The notes beneath the pieces are model-generated. The model was given only the letters and a program-made list of their open reading frames with translations, did not search any database and was not told where the DNA came from. The translations under genes and the position numbers were made by a program. 64,000 nucleotides of DNA from Bacillota bacterium (GTDB lineage: Bacteria; Bacillota; Bacilli; Alicyclobacillales; SLC66), in NCBI GenBank assembly GCA_021821085.1, contig JAKACV010000002.1, forward strand, positions 1-64,000, written 5' to 3'. Shown piece by piece: positions 26,209-36,074 of this stretch (the stretch's first letter is position 1; each line of letters begins with the position of its first letter).

Positions 26209-27405
26209 CTAATCCAAATGGCTGAAAAATATTTCCATGCGAGCGACTGCTTGTTCTAAGTTTGCCAATGAAGTGGCGTAGGAGATGCGGAAATTGTCTG
26301 GTGCACCGAATCCGGATCCAGAGACAACAGATACATGAGCTTCCACAAGAAGGAATTCACACAGTTGATCGACTGTCTCAATGGTGTGCTTCTCACCATT
26401 AGCAAGAGTAAGTGTTCGCCCGATCAGACCCTTCGCTTTAGGGAAGATATAAAAGGCGCCTTCTGGTTTCACGCATTCCATTCCGTCTAAGGCATTTAAG
26501 GATGCAACAATATAGTCGCGGCGTTTGCGATACTCGTTAATTGTCTGCGGATTGAAAGTGCCCAGAGCGCCTAATGCAGCTTTTTGTGAAATGGAGGAAG
26601 GATTAGCCGTTGTATGTGATTGCAAGCTAGACATTGCACGAATGAGATGTTCTGGAGCTGCAACATAACCTACTCGCCAACCCGTCATTGCGAAGGTTTT
26701 TGAAAAGCCATTGACGACAAATGTCCGATCTCGCATCGCTTCGATTTGGGCGATACTAACATGCGGGACATCGTACGTCAGCTGTTCGTAGATTTCATCG
26801 CTAATGACATATATGGAATACTTTGCGAGCACCTCCGCAAGTGCAGCAATTTCCTCTTTCGTATAAACTGCACCCGTCGGATTACTTGGCGAGTTTAGTA
26901 AAATAGCTTTTGTTTTTGGTGTGATGGCGTGCTCCAGTTGACGCGGAGTGATCTTAAAAGACGATGATTCATCGGTAACAAGAGGAACGGGTATTCCATC
27001 GCACAGCTTGATTTGTTCAGGATAACTTACCCAGTAGGGAGTTGGTAGTAATACTTCATCTAAAGGGTTCAGTATCGTCATGAAGATGTTATACAAGGAC
27101 TGTTTTGCACCCGTGGAAACGATGATTTCATTGGCGCTATAGTGCAGTTGATTTTCTTCAAGCAGTTTTTGTGCAATGGCTTGGCGCAATTCCAGAATTC
27201 CATTGACTGCCGTATACTTCGTAAAGTGCGCGGTAATGGCAGCAATGGCCGCAAGAGAAGCTTGATCTGGTGTACTAAAATCAGGTTCACCTACACTTAG
27301 ATTGATCACGTCAACACCATTTGCGACAAGTGCTTTTGTCTTTGAATCAATCGAGAGTGTAGGTGAAGGGGAGATTGCGCGTGCGCGTTTGGATAAATCG
27401 AGCAT
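26209..27405 (-). CDS. class I aminotransferase (aspartate aminotransferase type)
   Basis: A 398-residue PLP enzyme of fold type I. The cofactor lysine is in NGFSKTFAMTGWRVGY, with the conserved N in LNSPSNPTGAVYT, D and Y in YVISDEIYEQLTY, and the substrate-binding Arg near the C terminus (FRISYATS). It most likely exchanges amino groups between aspartate and 2-oxoglutarate, with related substrates possible. ATG 27405 matches the usual MLDLSKRA start. It is followed on the same strand by the unknown gene at 25339. Confidence 0.92.
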   Translation of the reverse strand: MLDLSKRARAISPSPTLSIDSKTKALVANGVDVINLSVGEPDFSTPDQASLAAIAAITAHFTKYTAVNGILELRQAIAQKLLEENQLHYSANEIIVSTGAKQSLYNIFMTILNPLDEVLLPTPYWVSYPEQIKLCDGIPVPLVTDESSSFKITPRQLEHAITPKTKAILLNSPSNPTGAVYTKEEIAALAEVLAKYSIYVISDEIYEQLTYDVPHVSIAQIEAMRDRTFVVNGFSKTFAMTGWRVGYVAAPEHLIRAMSSLQSHTTANPSSISQKAALGALGTFNPQTINEYRKRRDYIVASLNALDGMECVKPEGAFYIFPKAKGLIGRTLTLANGEKHTIETVDQLCEFLLVEAHVSVVSGSGFGAPDNFRISYATSLANLEQAVARMEIFFSHLD

Positions 27406-27465
27406 AGTCTCTCTCACACCCCATGTCTAAATAGTTACACTTTATTGTAACATACACAAATGCGT

Positions 27466-29541
27466 TTAGCCGCGAATGAGACGCCAAATAGATTGAAGGA
27501 ATTGGTTGAAGTGTTGTGACAGACCTGATTTTGGGTCTGGATGAACAGAACATGTGCTGGTGGGTTCGGTTCCAGTAGCGAAAACATCCTGTTCTACAAT
27601 CGGGCAAGCAGGCGTGGCGCGTTGACCCGTCTCTGGATCAATCGCCATTTTGGTGACGCCTGGAGGTTGTACGAATGAGCCCTGGGGCTCCTCTGCATAG
27701 GCGGCTTTCATCACGGAAGCAAAAATTGGGGCAGCTAAATGAGATTGCACTCCATCAATCGGGCGCATACGATCATATCCGACCCAAACCGCACATACCG
27801 TTTTGTGCGTATAACCGACGATCCAAGCATCCGTATCGGTTGTCCCAGTTTTCGCGGCGATCGGTCCAGGGATCATGTGGCTCACGCGATACCCTGTTCC
27901 ACCAGGTTGCATTACATTTTGCAACATATCTGTGATAATGCAGCATGTAACTGGGGACTCAACGAGCAAACGCGCAGCGGACGGTTGATAGATGGCATGA
28001 CCTGACGCATCCCGAATCGACGTAAAATAATGTGGCTGCACAAGAAATCCACCATTTGCAAAAATCGCATAGGCCCGTGCCAAATCATATGCGGATTCTG
28101 GAAATACACCAAGCGCGAGTGAGGGATAGGGGTGCATATCTGCCGATAACCCGAAGCGCTGCGCGATATCGATGACACGATCTGGCCCGACACGTAGATT
28201 TGTACTGACTGCAAATACGTTATCTGAGTGTGCAACCGCCTCTTTCATGTCAATTTGTCCGTACGTATAGTCATCGGCAAAATTATGTACGGTGTAGAGA
28301 CGACCTCCATCATATTGGAAAGTGGTCGGGGCACTTTTCATATGCATTGCGGCGGTAAATCCATTGTCTAATGCAGCTGTAAAAACAAACGGCTTAAAGA
28401 CAGAACCAGGCTGGCGCTGGGCGTGTACTCGATCATATGGACTTTCCGTATAATTCGTACCACCGCTATAGGCTTTAATCGCTCCTGTAGCGGGATCCAT
28501 CACAATGGCGGCTACTTGCAGTCCACTTCTTGCCGGGATGTACTTAGCAATGGCTTGATCCAGTGCATTTTGAAGAGGCAAGTTGAGTGTAGATTGGATC
28601 GAGAGACCGCCGCGAGCTAGAGCGTTATTTTGCAAATGTAGGCTATTCTCTGCACTTACAGCGGCTGCATGCATGAAGTAGGGGGCTACACTGTGCTGAC
28701 TCTGGTGATGTGCGAAGTGCAATGGGGCAATAAACGCAGCATGGGCTGCACTTTGCGTAAGATACCCAACTCGTACCATGGCCTGAAGTACTTCGCGTTG
28801 TCGGATTTTCGCAGCGTTTCGATCGGTAAATGGCGAATATAGGCTAGGTCCTTTTGGCAGACCTGCAAGTAGTGTACTTTCCGCTAAATCAAGTTGTGAA
28901 ACGGGGTGACCAAAATAAAGCTCAGACGCTGCTTCGATCCCCGTTGCGCCGTCTCCATAATAAATAACATTGAGATAATCCGTGAGAATTTGCTTTTTGG
29001 AAAAATGCCATTCTAAATCTAATGCATAGAGAGCTTCCTGCAATTTTCGCCCAAGGGTGCGATCACTAGATAGAAAGAGATTTTTGGCGAGTTGTTGCGT
29101 GATGGTCGATCCGCCTTGTACGACTCGACGGGCGCGAAGGTCTGCAAGTAAGGCGCGCGCAATGCCCTTGAAGTTCAGACCGCGATGATGATAGAAAGAG
29201 GCATCCTCAACGGCAATTGTCGCTTCCTGTAGAGATAACGGGATGTCTTGTAGCGGGACTGGAATCCGAGCTGGCTGATCTGAAAGTTGGCCGATCACCT
29301 GGCCGTCTTGTGCGAGAATTCGTGAAGGTTCGTCTAATAGCGTTGGCAAGGGGATATGATGTATTGCAAAACCAACGCCTGTTCCTATGCCGAGCGTTCC
29401 AAGAAAGACTATTGATATCACGCGATTGCTCCGCGGTGAGCGATGTTCTTGTTGTTGTAGCCAATCCTTCATAACTTGAATACGGAGTTGTAACCGTTGC
29501 GAAACCGTCGGGCTTGATAACGTTTTTGGAGGTTTGATCAC
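27466..29541 (-). CDS. class A penicillin-binding protein (PBP1a/PbpG-like)
   Basis: A 691-residue bifunctional cell-wall enzyme. It has a cytoplasmic start, one membrane helix (about 42-66), a glycosyltransferase-51 domain (EDASFYHHRGLNFKGIARAL, GGSTITQQLAKNLF) and a transpeptidase domain with SxxK in PGSVFKPF, SxN in HSDNVFA and KTG in KTGTTDTDAW. It polymerises and cross-links peptidoglycan. GTG is the start, with GGGAGGA upstream on the minus strand. In Bacillus a similar gene (pbpG/ywhE) also lies beside speE-speB, which supports a sporulation-type PBP. Confidence 0.9.
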   Translation of the reverse strand: MIKPPKTLSSPTVSQRLQLRIQVMKDWLQQQEHRSPRSNRVISIVFLGTLGIGTGVGFAIHHIPLPTLLDEPSRILAQDGQVIGQLSDQPARIPVPLQDIPLSLQEATIAVEDASFYHHRGLNFKGIARALLADLRARRVVQGGSTITQQLAKNLFLSSDRTLGRKLQEALYALDLEWHFSKKQILTDYLNVIYYGDGATGIEAASELYFGHPVSQLDLAESTLLAGLPKGPSLYSPFTDRNAAKIRQREVLQAMVRVGYLTQSAAHAAFIAPLHFAHHQSQHSVAPYFMHAAAVSAENSLHLQNNALARGGLSIQSTLNLPLQNALDQAIAKYIPARSGLQVAAIVMDPATGAIKAYSGGTNYTESPYDRVHAQRQPGSVFKPFVFTAALDNGFTAAMHMKSAPTTFQYDGGRLYTVHNFADDYTYGQIDMKEAVAHSDNVFAVSTNLRVGPDRVIDIAQRFGLSADMHPYPSLALGVFPESAYDLARAYAIFANGGFLVQPHYFTSIRDASGHAIYQPSAARLLVESPVTCCIITDMLQNVMQPGGTGYRVSHMIPGPIAAKTGTTDTDAWIVGYTHKTVCAVWVGYDRMRPIDGVQSHLAAPIFASVMKAAYAEEPQGSFVQPPGVTKMAIDPETGQRATPACPIVEQDVFATGTEPTSTCSVHPDPKSGLSQHFNQFLQSIWRLIRG

Positions 29542-29694
29542 AGCGTTCGTTCCTCCCTTTTCTGTGTTGTACCAGTATTAACCAGACGCGCGTGATTCAA
29601 ACGGCAGAAATCATGAAAGGAATGTGAAACCACGTTTATTTTAGAGATGTAAATGATATAATACGGACGGACTATTCAAAGGGAGTGGGAATTA

Positions 29695-30525
29695 ATGGAA
29701 CTTTGGTTTACAGAAAAACAAACAGCGGATTATGGAATAACAGCTAAAATCACAAAAACGTTGCATACTGAACAAACGGAATTTCAGGATCTGGCGATCA
29801 TTGAGACGAATGAATGGGGGCGTATGCTCGTTCTAGATGGATGTGTGATGACGACCATTCGCGATGAATTTGTTTATCATGAAATGATTTCGCATATTGC
29901 ACTATCAGCACATCCAAACCCGCAAAAGGTGTTGGTGGTGGGTGGGGGCGATGGCGGTGTGATGCGAGAGATCATCAAACATAAAACTGTTCAAAAAGCA
30001 GTATTGGCGGAAATTGATGGACGTGTCATTGATCTGTCTAAGCAGTATCTACCAGAGATTGCGGTGGCTCTGAATGATTCGCGCGTTGATGTGCGTGTGA
30101 TTGATGGGATTGCACATGTGAAAGAACATAAGGGCGAATACGATGTGATTATCGTTGACTCGACCGATCCAATTGGACCCGCGGTTGGGCTATTTGCGAA
30201 GGAATTTTATCAAAACATTTATGAAGCACTAAAAGATGACGGTATTTTTGTTGCTCAAAGTGAATCTCCCTTTATGCACGGAGAGTTGATTTCGCGAGTA
30301 CAAAAGGATGTTTCAGCGCTATTTCCGATTACCCGCTTGTATCTCGCATCTATTCCTACGTATCCAAGTGGATTATGGAGCTTTACTATCGGTTCTAAAC
30401 GTTATGATCCGGCTGACATTGCAGATGAGGAGCGTATAAGCGAACTGTCCACGCGTTATTATACGCAGGCATTACACCGTGCTGCGTTCACGTTGCCAGC
30501 ATTTGTCGAGGAGCTTGTAAAGTGA
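29695..30525 (+). CDS. speE: spermidine synthase (polyamine aminopropyltransferase)
   Basis: A 276-residue aminopropyltransferase. [15 protein letters not shown] is the decarboxylated-SAM site, and [14 protein letters not shown] carries the catalytic Asp of the gatekeeping loop. It transfers an aminopropyl group to putrescine. A TATAAT at 29657-29662 about 33 bp before the ATG is a probable -10 box. The stop overlaps the start of speB by four bases, giving the usual Bacillus speE-speB operon. Confidence 0.95.
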   Translation: MELWFTEKQTADYGITAKITKTLHTEQTEFQDLAIIETNEWGRMLVLDGCVMTTIRDEFVYHEMISHIALSAHPNPQKVLVVGGGDGGVMREIIKHKTVQKAVLAEIDGRVIDLSKQYLPEIAVALNDSRVDVRVIDGIAHVKEHKGEYDVIIVDSTDPIGPAVGLFAKEFYQNIYEALKDDGIFVAQSESPFMHGELISRVQKDVSALFPITRLYLASIPTYPSGLWSFTIGSKRYDPADIADEERISELSTRYYTQALHRAAFTLPAFVEELVK

Positions 30526-31409
30526 GCAAAGAGCGCACACATAAAGACCCATTTGATCCAGCCTATTCTGGCAATACATTTATTGGATCCATGGATACAT
30601 ACGATGCGGCACGCGCGGTAATTTATGGGATGCCAATGGATTGGACCACATCATTTCGACCAGGAACGCGATTGGGACCACAGCGTATTCGTGAGGTGTC
30701 GATTGGACTTGAGGAATACAGTCCGTATCTTGACAGACATTTGGAAGATGTTGCGTACGTTGATTTGGGCGATATTCCACTGCCATTTGGCAATCCGGCA
30801 CGTAGTATCGATATGATTGAGCAGTATGTTGGGAAATGGCTCGACGATGGCAAATTGCCCTTTGGACTAGGTGGTGAGCATTTAGTCACGTTAGGGGCTG
30901 TTCGTGCAGCGTTTGCGCGTGTGCCTAATCTGCACATTCTTCATTTTGATGCGCATACTGACCTGCGTGATGCGTACGAAGGGGAAGTATTATCGCATTC
31001 GGCGGTGATCAAACGCATCGCTGAATTTGTTCCGTCGAAAAATATTTACCAGTTCGGCATTCGTTCGGGCACGCGGGAGGAATTTGCCTATGGACGCGAA
31101 CATACGAATTTCCACCCATTTGACGTATTAGAACCATTGAAAAAAAGGATAGGTGACATCGGGAAGAAGCCCTGCTACGTGACGATCGATATTGACGTAT
31201 TAGATCCCGCTTTTGCCCCAGGAACAGGAACCGCAGAAGCGGGAGGGATTAGTTCAAAAGAACTTCTTGCCGCGATTCATGCGATGCGTGACTTACAAGT
31301 GGTGGGATTCGACTTGGTGGAAGTGGCGCCAACGCTTGACCCAACAGAACAAACGCAAATTGTCGCTTCAAAATTATTGCGAGAAGCGCTATTGACATTT
31401 ATAGAGTAG
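30522..31409 (+). CDS. speB: agmatinase
   Basis: A 295-residue ureohydrolase. The manganese ligands are in [19 protein letters not shown] and [22 protein letters not shown]. It hydrolyses agmatine to putrescine and urea, supplying the substrate of the spermidine synthase encoded just upstream. GTG start, translationally coupled to speE. The same gene pair exists in Bacillus. Confidence 0.95.
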   Translation: MSKERTHKDPFDPAYSGNTFIGSMDTYDAARAVIYGMPMDWTTSFRPGTRLGPQRIREVSIGLEEYSPYLDRHLEDVAYVDLGDIPLPFGNPARSIDMIEQYVGKWLDDGKLPFGLGGEHLVTLGAVRAAFARVPNLHILHFDAHTDLRDAYEGEVLSHSAVIKRIAEFVPSKNIYQFGIRSGTREEFAYGREHTNFHPFDVLEPLKKRIGDIGKKPCYVTIDIDVLDPAFAPGTGTAEAGGISSKELLAAIHAMRDLQVVGFDLVEVAPTLDPTEQTQIVASKLLREALLTFIE

Positions 31410-31418
31410 GTATATTTG

Positions 31419-31838
31419 ATGAGTATCGTAGGCTTTGTACGCATTGAATCTGCTGCAGCAGGTGTGATCGAGGCACCAGCTCTCTTTGAGAGTTTTGGGG
31501 AAAATGGGTTGTATCGTGCGGTATATGAGGAAGTAACAGAAGGGATGCAACGGAGTACAGCCATCATGGAGCTGGATATATCTGGTTCGGGTGCACCGAA
31601 GCTGCTGATGGTTCGCAGAGGAGAGATCGAATCACTCCACAATTTCAGCGAAAACGCAGCGACGAAAGGCTACTACAAGGTTGCAGGTGGAACACTCAAT
31701 TTTGATATTCGAACGGTGAATCTTCATGTGAGGGTCGGAGATCATCAGTTACAAATCGACGTAGAGGCTGCATTCCTTTTTGCAGGGCAGCAACCTCTTT
31801 CTTTTAGCGCTCACATTGCAATGAACGAGCGCACATAG
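31419..31838 (+). CDS. YwiB-like DUF1934 protein
   Basis: A 139-residue beta-barrel protein of the DUF1934 (YwiB) type: MVRRGEIESLHNFSENAATKGYYKVAGG and the alternating strands LNFDIRTVNLHVRVGDHQLQIDVEAAF fit the family. In Bacillus ywiB lies before argS and rpoE. Here argS is not adjacent. The molecular role is unknown and a lipid or small-ligand binding role has only been suggested from the fold. It starts 10 bases after speB and is probably co-transcribed. Confidence 0.75.
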   Translation: MSIVGFVRIESAAAGVIEAPALFESFGENGLYRAVYEEVTEGMQRSTAIMELDISGSGAPKLLMVRRGEIESLHNFSENAATKGYYKVAGGTLNFDIRTVNLHVRVGDHQLQIDVEAAFLFAGQQPLSFSAHIAMNERT

Positions 31839-31850
31839 GACGCTGCGAAT

Positions 31851-32825
31851 TCATCCCGTTTGTTCGATGATAGGTTTTCTCCAACTCGGATTTGACTGCG
31901 AAGAAAGTGGTTGATTTCGTTCTTCTCTTTCTTTGATGAAATCCTCCCCATAGCGGTCAACGAGGTGTAATCGTTGAAAATAGCGACGTGCTTCTAAATA
32001 GCTCGCGTGCGCAAATGCTGCATTCACGGAACCCTGTACAGCCGCTCCAGCGATCGGTAAAATTAGGCTTCCTTGCTGTTCTAACAACCTCATGGCGAGA
32101 CGTGCTGCCATGAGGTCGATGAGTTGACCTACCGCAGGAATAGAAGTCGCAATGAGTCGCGAAGACAAGTGTTCCCCTGCTGCTTTGGTAAGGGTAAAAC
32201 TGGCCTGGCGCAATGCGAGATGTGCGCCCACTTTTGCTGAAATCAGCTCTTGATCTGCTGAAAAGGGAGACATGGCGATAAGTAAATGAGGCAAGTCTTC
32301 TGCATTGCGCAGAGAGTAACCATAGCTGTAGCCCGTCTGCACAGCCCCTTGAGCCATGAGCCGAATGGTGACATATAGATCCGCTGCAATCGTTGGTGCG
32401 ATGAAACCTTGCAATCCAGGGATCATGGTGAAAACAGATGTGAGTATGCCAGCTGTAGCGCCCTGTGCAGACATCACGATCCTTGTGGACTTGGCAAGTC
32501 GAAGCGCGGTTTCATCCTTGATTTCGAGTGGCAACATGCGAATCTCCGAGGTTGTGCTCGCATGACTTCCCAGTTCTCGTAAGCTGCGCTCGACGTGATC
32601 AAACTGCCGAGCGGTGCTCGCTTGATCGAGTACGGTTAAGATGGCTTCACGTGCAATGTTGGTAAGCCGATCGGCGAGTTTTGGTTGTAAGCGCCGCGTA
32701 AACTTACTGGCGAAATGTAGGAGATGGCTCGTCCGTTGTGTGAATTGTTTGGCGAACCGTAAGGTGAATGGATCCTCGCCTGGAGTTGACCAAAGAGCCA
32801 TCGCTTCAGATTCATATGGAGTCAT
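31851..32825 (-). CDS. EcsC-family protein
   Basis: A 324-residue protein of the EcsC type. The central hydrophobic part (GATAGILTSVFTMIPGLQGFIAPTIAADLYVTIRLMAQG) and GYSYG match that family, which is often encoded near ABC transporters and has no settled function. There are one or two weak membrane segments. GAGGGG lies about nine bases before ATG 32825. The gene runs opposite to its neighbours, with a 140-bp divergent promoter region to the HD hydrolase gene. Confidence 0.75.
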   Translation of the reverse strand: MTPYESEAMALWSTPGEDPFTLRFAKQFTQRTSHLLHFASKFTRRLQPKLADRLTNIAREAILTVLDQASTARQFDHVERSLRELGSHASTTSEIRMLPLEIKDETALRLAKSTRIVMSAQGATAGILTSVFTMIPGLQGFIAPTIAADLYVTIRLMAQGAVQTGYSYGYSLRNAEDLPHLLIAMSPFSADQELISAKVGAHLALRQASFTLTKAAGEHLSSRLIATSIPAVGQLIDLMAARLAMRLLEQQGSLILPIAGAAVQGSVNAAFAHASYLEARRYFQRLHLVDRYGEDFIKEREERNQPLSSQSNPSWRKPIIEQTG

Positions 32826-32962
32826 CTTATTGCGCCCCCTCACATCGCTTTTGTCGTTACTAAGAGAGTAATTCGCGATGGAGCTGCGTTCTCCTGCTTT
32901 ACGTCATTGCCGATTATTGGTAGAGTAAAGAATCATATGTCTTTAATATGGGGAGACTTGGC

Positions 32963-34270
32963 GTGAAAAGTTTTCGCGATCCAGTGCATAATTTAATTGT
33001 CTTTCAAAATGAGGATCAAGTGGTGATTGACCTTATTAATACGAAAGAAGTGCAGCGGTTACGACGTATTCGCCAGTTAGGACTTGGGAACATCGCGTAT
33101 CCTGGAGCGGAACATTCGCGGTTTGTGCATTCACTGGGCGTTGCCCATTTGATGCGGCGGTTTCTAGATGCGTTACGTGAAGGACATGATCAGCAGATGA
33201 ACGACTTGCAGCGAGATCTGCAAGACTATCGCACGTTGGCGTTGAGTTCAGCTTTGTTACACGATATTGGGCACGGGCCGTTCTCCCACGCGTTAGAAAG
33301 TGTCACGAAAGTGCGGCATGAACAATTTACAGTGGGCATTTTGCGTTCACCTACGACAGAAGTTCATCAGGTCCTGGAAGGTGTGCAGACGGGCCTCTCT
33401 GAACGTGTGGCAAGTGTGATCGAACGGACATTTGACCCATCAAGAGCGCTCGTAAAACTCTTATCGAGTCAGCTTGATATGGATCGTGTGGATTATTTGT
33501 TGCGCGATGCACTAATGACAGGTGCAGGCTATGGGACCTTTGATGTCGAGTGGTTGTTGCATGCCATGCGAATTGGGGAAGTCGATGGGGAGCCAGAAGT
33601 GGGGCTTGATCTAAAGAAAGGCCAAAGTATTGCTGAAGATTATATCATGTGTCGCTATTATATGTATCTACATGTCTACTTTCATCGTACGACGCGTGCG
33701 GCAGAGGTGATGGTAGAGAAACTTTTGCAAAGAGCCAGAGAGGTTCAAGCATTCCTGCCAGGTTTTGATGCGTTAAATGCATTGCTAAAAGGTCGCTTAC
33801 AGCCCACGGATGAACAGTCGCTCTCCCTTTATCTACAATTGGATGATGGAATTATCTGGACTGCGATGCATCTTTGGTCGCAGCACGAAGACCGCATTCT
33901 CCGGGATTTTTCAATGCGTTTATTGCACAGGAAAATCTTTCAAGGCATCGATGTCGAATCAGAGCAACAGGGATTTGATTTGATTCAAAAAATGGAGCAA
34001 AGAGCAATGGCGGAAGGAATATCTCCTGATTATTATGTCATTGACGATACCGCGGCTAGCCATGCCTATCATGACCCTTACATTACTTCTGCAGGAAGCC
34101 TGTCAGCAGATGCATTCACACCTGTTCCGCAAGGGGCATCAGAATCGATCTACTTATTTGATGAAACCGGTCATCCACACGAATTGGCAGAGTCCTCTTT
34201 TATCGTAAAAGCGGTACGCAATCGGCGCGTATATGCGAGACGTGTTTTATTTCCGGAGGAATGGTTCTAG
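32963..34270 (+). CDS. HD-domain phosphohydrolase (YwfO-like)
   Basis: A 435-residue protein. FRDPVHNLIVF opens the family signature. H and HD metal ligands lie in RFVHSLGVAHLM and LLHDIGHGPFSHALE, with D in QLDMDRVDYLLRDA. YwfO and related enzymes hydrolyse nucleoside triphosphates or (p)ppGpp-like nucleotides. GTG 32963 is preferred because GGGGAG precedes it by seven bases. The stop coincides with the start of the sigma-54 activator, so this gene may be transcribed together with it. Confidence 0.85.
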   Translation: MKSFRDPVHNLIVFQNEDQVVIDLINTKEVQRLRRIRQLGLGNIAYPGAEHSRFVHSLGVAHLMRRFLDALREGHDQQMNDLQRDLQDYRTLALSSALLHDIGHGPFSHALESVTKVRHEQFTVGILRSPTTEVHQVLEGVQTGLSERVASVIERTFDPSRALVKLLSSQLDMDRVDYLLRDALMTGAGYGTFDVEWLLHAMRIGEVDGEPEVGLDLKKGQSIAEDYIMCRYYMYLHVYFHRTTRAAEVMVEKLLQRAREVQAFLPGFDALNALLKGRLQPTDEQSLSLYLQLDDGIIWTAMHLWSQHEDRILRDFSMRLLHRKIFQGIDVESEQQGFDLIQKMEQRAMAEGISPDYYVIDDTAASHAYHDPYITSAGSLSADAFTPVPQGASESIYLFDETGHPHELAESSFIVKAVRNRRVYARRVLFPEEWF

Positions 34271-35739
34271 TGGCGGATCGCGCTATACATTGTGATTTGT
34301 GGCTGGCCGAGATATTAAGTGTCGTCAATGTGGGGATTCACGCGGTTGATATCAAGGGGGTAACACTCTATTACAATCAGAGCGCAGCAAAGCTTGACGG
34401 AGTGAATCAACACGAAGTCATCGGACGCCATGTGCTCGATGTATTTCCCTCGTTATCAGAGGAAACAAGTTCACTTTTACGAGTGCTTCGTTCAGGGGAG
34501 AAAATCTCCCATCGCCAACAGGTGTATACGAATTTTCGAGGTCAAGAAGTACACACGTCAAATACGACGATTCCTGTATATTCAGGAAAGAAATTGGTGG
34601 GCGCGCTAGAAATCGCCACCGATATGACTGAAGTAAAGCATCTCGCCGAGAAGATAGTCAATTTGCAAGCAGCCACATTACCAAAGCATACGGATGCGCA
34701 CCTTGCAGGCAATGGTGTTGATTTTGTTCTGTCTGATTTATTGACATGCGCCGAATCGGTGAAAGCAGTGATCGCACTTGCACAAAAGATTGCACGCACT
34801 TCTTCACCTGTTCTTGTTTACGGACAAACAGGAACGGGTAAGGAATTGTTGGTGCAAGGGATTCATAGTGCAAGTCCGCGCTGTCATCAACCTTTTATTG
34901 CGCAAAATTGTGCGGCGCTGCCTGAACCACTATTAGAAGGAATTTTATTTGGAACGGTAAAGGGGAGCTTTACTGGCGCGGAAAATCGTCCTGGGTTATT
35001 TGAACTCGCAAGCGGCGGCACGCTATTTCTCGATGAATTAAATTCGATGCCACTCGATTTGCAAGCCAAACTACTCCGCGTATTAGAGGATCAAAAGATT
35101 CGCCGTCTGGGTGACAACAGGCAAATGCCAGTCGATGTCAGGATCATGGCAGCGATGAATATCGATCCTGAAGAAGCGGTGCAAAAGGGGATTCTCCGCG
35201 CAGACTTGTATTATCGTATTCGAGTTGCCGCACTTCATCTACCCCCGCTCAGCGAGCGCAGAGAGGATATTCCTCTCCTTATTACGCATTTTTTGAAGAT
35301 CTTTAATGATCGCTTTTCAAAACAAGTGACTGGCATTGCCGCGAATGCGCTGGAGTATCTGATTCAGGCGTCTTGGCCCGGGAATGTACGCGAACTCAAA
35401 CATGCGCTTGAAGCCGCAATGATCATTGTTGAAGGAACGACCATTGAATGTGAACATCTTCCGCTTTATTTGCAAAAAGAAAAAGCAAGGCGTCTTGCAA
35501 ATTCAACATGTGCTCTTCCATCGGATGCTTCTTCATTTGCACCAATCAATCTAAAGGGTGCATTAGCGAATGTAGAAAAACAATGGCTGCGCCGCGCGGT
35601 GAGAGAGTCAGGTGGAAATATCGCATTGGCGGCAGAATATCTCGCGTTGCCGCGGCAAACGCTCCAATCCAAATTGAAAAAGTATGGACTCGAATTTTCT
35701 TCTGACGAAGCGTATAGCCCAGATGATTTTCGGTCATGA
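34270..35739 (+). CDS. PAS/AAA+ sigma-54-dependent activator of the lysine operon
   Basis: The 489-residue protein has an N-terminal PAS domain (about 10-120), the AAA+ core (Walker A YGQTGTGKELL, Walker B GGTLFLDELNSM) and a Fis-type helix-turn-helix at the C terminus (NIALAAEYLALPRQTLQSKLKKYG). The sigma-54 contact loop reads GSFTGA instead of GAFTGA, a conservative change that is known to be tolerated in some activators. It most likely senses a lysine-related signal through the PAS domain and drives the -24/-12 promoter at 36016, 280 bp downstream. GTG 34270 with GGAGGA upstream is the likely start. Confidence 0.88.
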   Translation: MADRAIHCDLWLAEILSVVNVGIHAVDIKGVTLYYNQSAAKLDGVNQHEVIGRHVLDVFPSLSEETSSLLRVLRSGEKISHRQQVYTNFRGQEVHTSNTTIPVYSGKKLVGALEIATDMTEVKHLAEKIVNLQAATLPKHTDAHLAGNGVDFVLSDLLTCAESVKAVIALAQKIARTSSPVLVYGQTGTGKELLVQGIHSASPRCHQPFIAQNCAALPEPLLEGILFGTVKGSFTGAENRPGLFELASGGTLFLDELNSMPLDLQAKLLRVLEDQKIRRLGDNRQMPVDVRIMAAMNIDPEEAVQKGILRADLYYRIRVAALHLPPLSERREDIPLLITHFLKIFNDRFSKQVTGIAANALEYLIQASWPGNVRELKHALEAAMIIVEGTTIECEHLPLYLQKEKARRLANSTCALPSDASSFAPINLKGALANVEKQWLRRAVRESGGNIALAAEYLALPRQTLQSKLKKYGLEFSSDEAYSPDDFRS

Positions 35740-35918
35740 TAGGAGTGCGATGGATGAGAGGGTGTGGTTGCGTTGGAAAACGAAACAGAACACTCACCGA
35801 AAGATGACAAATCCACTTCGTGAGAAGCTGGAGGGATGTGCTAAAGACAACTTCACAGTTGTTTCCGCGTCTAATTTGGCTATCTGGAATGGCGTTTTAG
35901 TCTGAGGAACATTCCATC

Positions 35919-35948
35919 GCAAAGGGGACCTTCGGGTTCCCTTTTTGC
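35919..35948 (+). terminator. terminator-like hairpin after the activator gene
   Basis: GCAAAGGGGACC and GGTTCCCTTTTTGC form a stem with loop TTCG and a T-rich 3' arm. It separates the activator from the promoter of the lysine genes. Confidence 0.55.
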
Positions 35949-35966
35949 GTGCCGATTTATCGGCAC
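35949..35966. promoter_or_regulatory. inverted repeat, candidate upstream activator site
   Basis: GTGCCGA-TTTA-TCGGCAC, a perfect 7-bp dyad, centred about 60 bp before the -24 box. A second dyad (GGAATG ... CATTCC, 35886-35915) lies further upstream. Either could bind the Fis-type domain of the activator encoded next door. Confidence 0.4.
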
Positions 35967-36015
35967 ATGCTGATAGAGGAAAGAAATTGGTCGCGTTGCG
36001 ACAAGGATGCCCAGT

Positions 36016-36031
36016 TGGCATAAAACTTGCT
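36016..36031 (+). promoter_or_regulatory. sigma-54 (-24/-12) promoter of the lysine operon
   Basis: TGGCAT-AAAAC-TTGCT matches the consensus TGGCAC-N5-TTGCW at all but one base, with correct spacing. It lies 43 bp before the kdd start and downstream of a sigma-54 activator gene. Confidence 0.8.
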
Positions 36032-36074
36032 TTATTTCTCTTATGTGAAGTGGAGAAGAAAGGAGTTGCGTCTT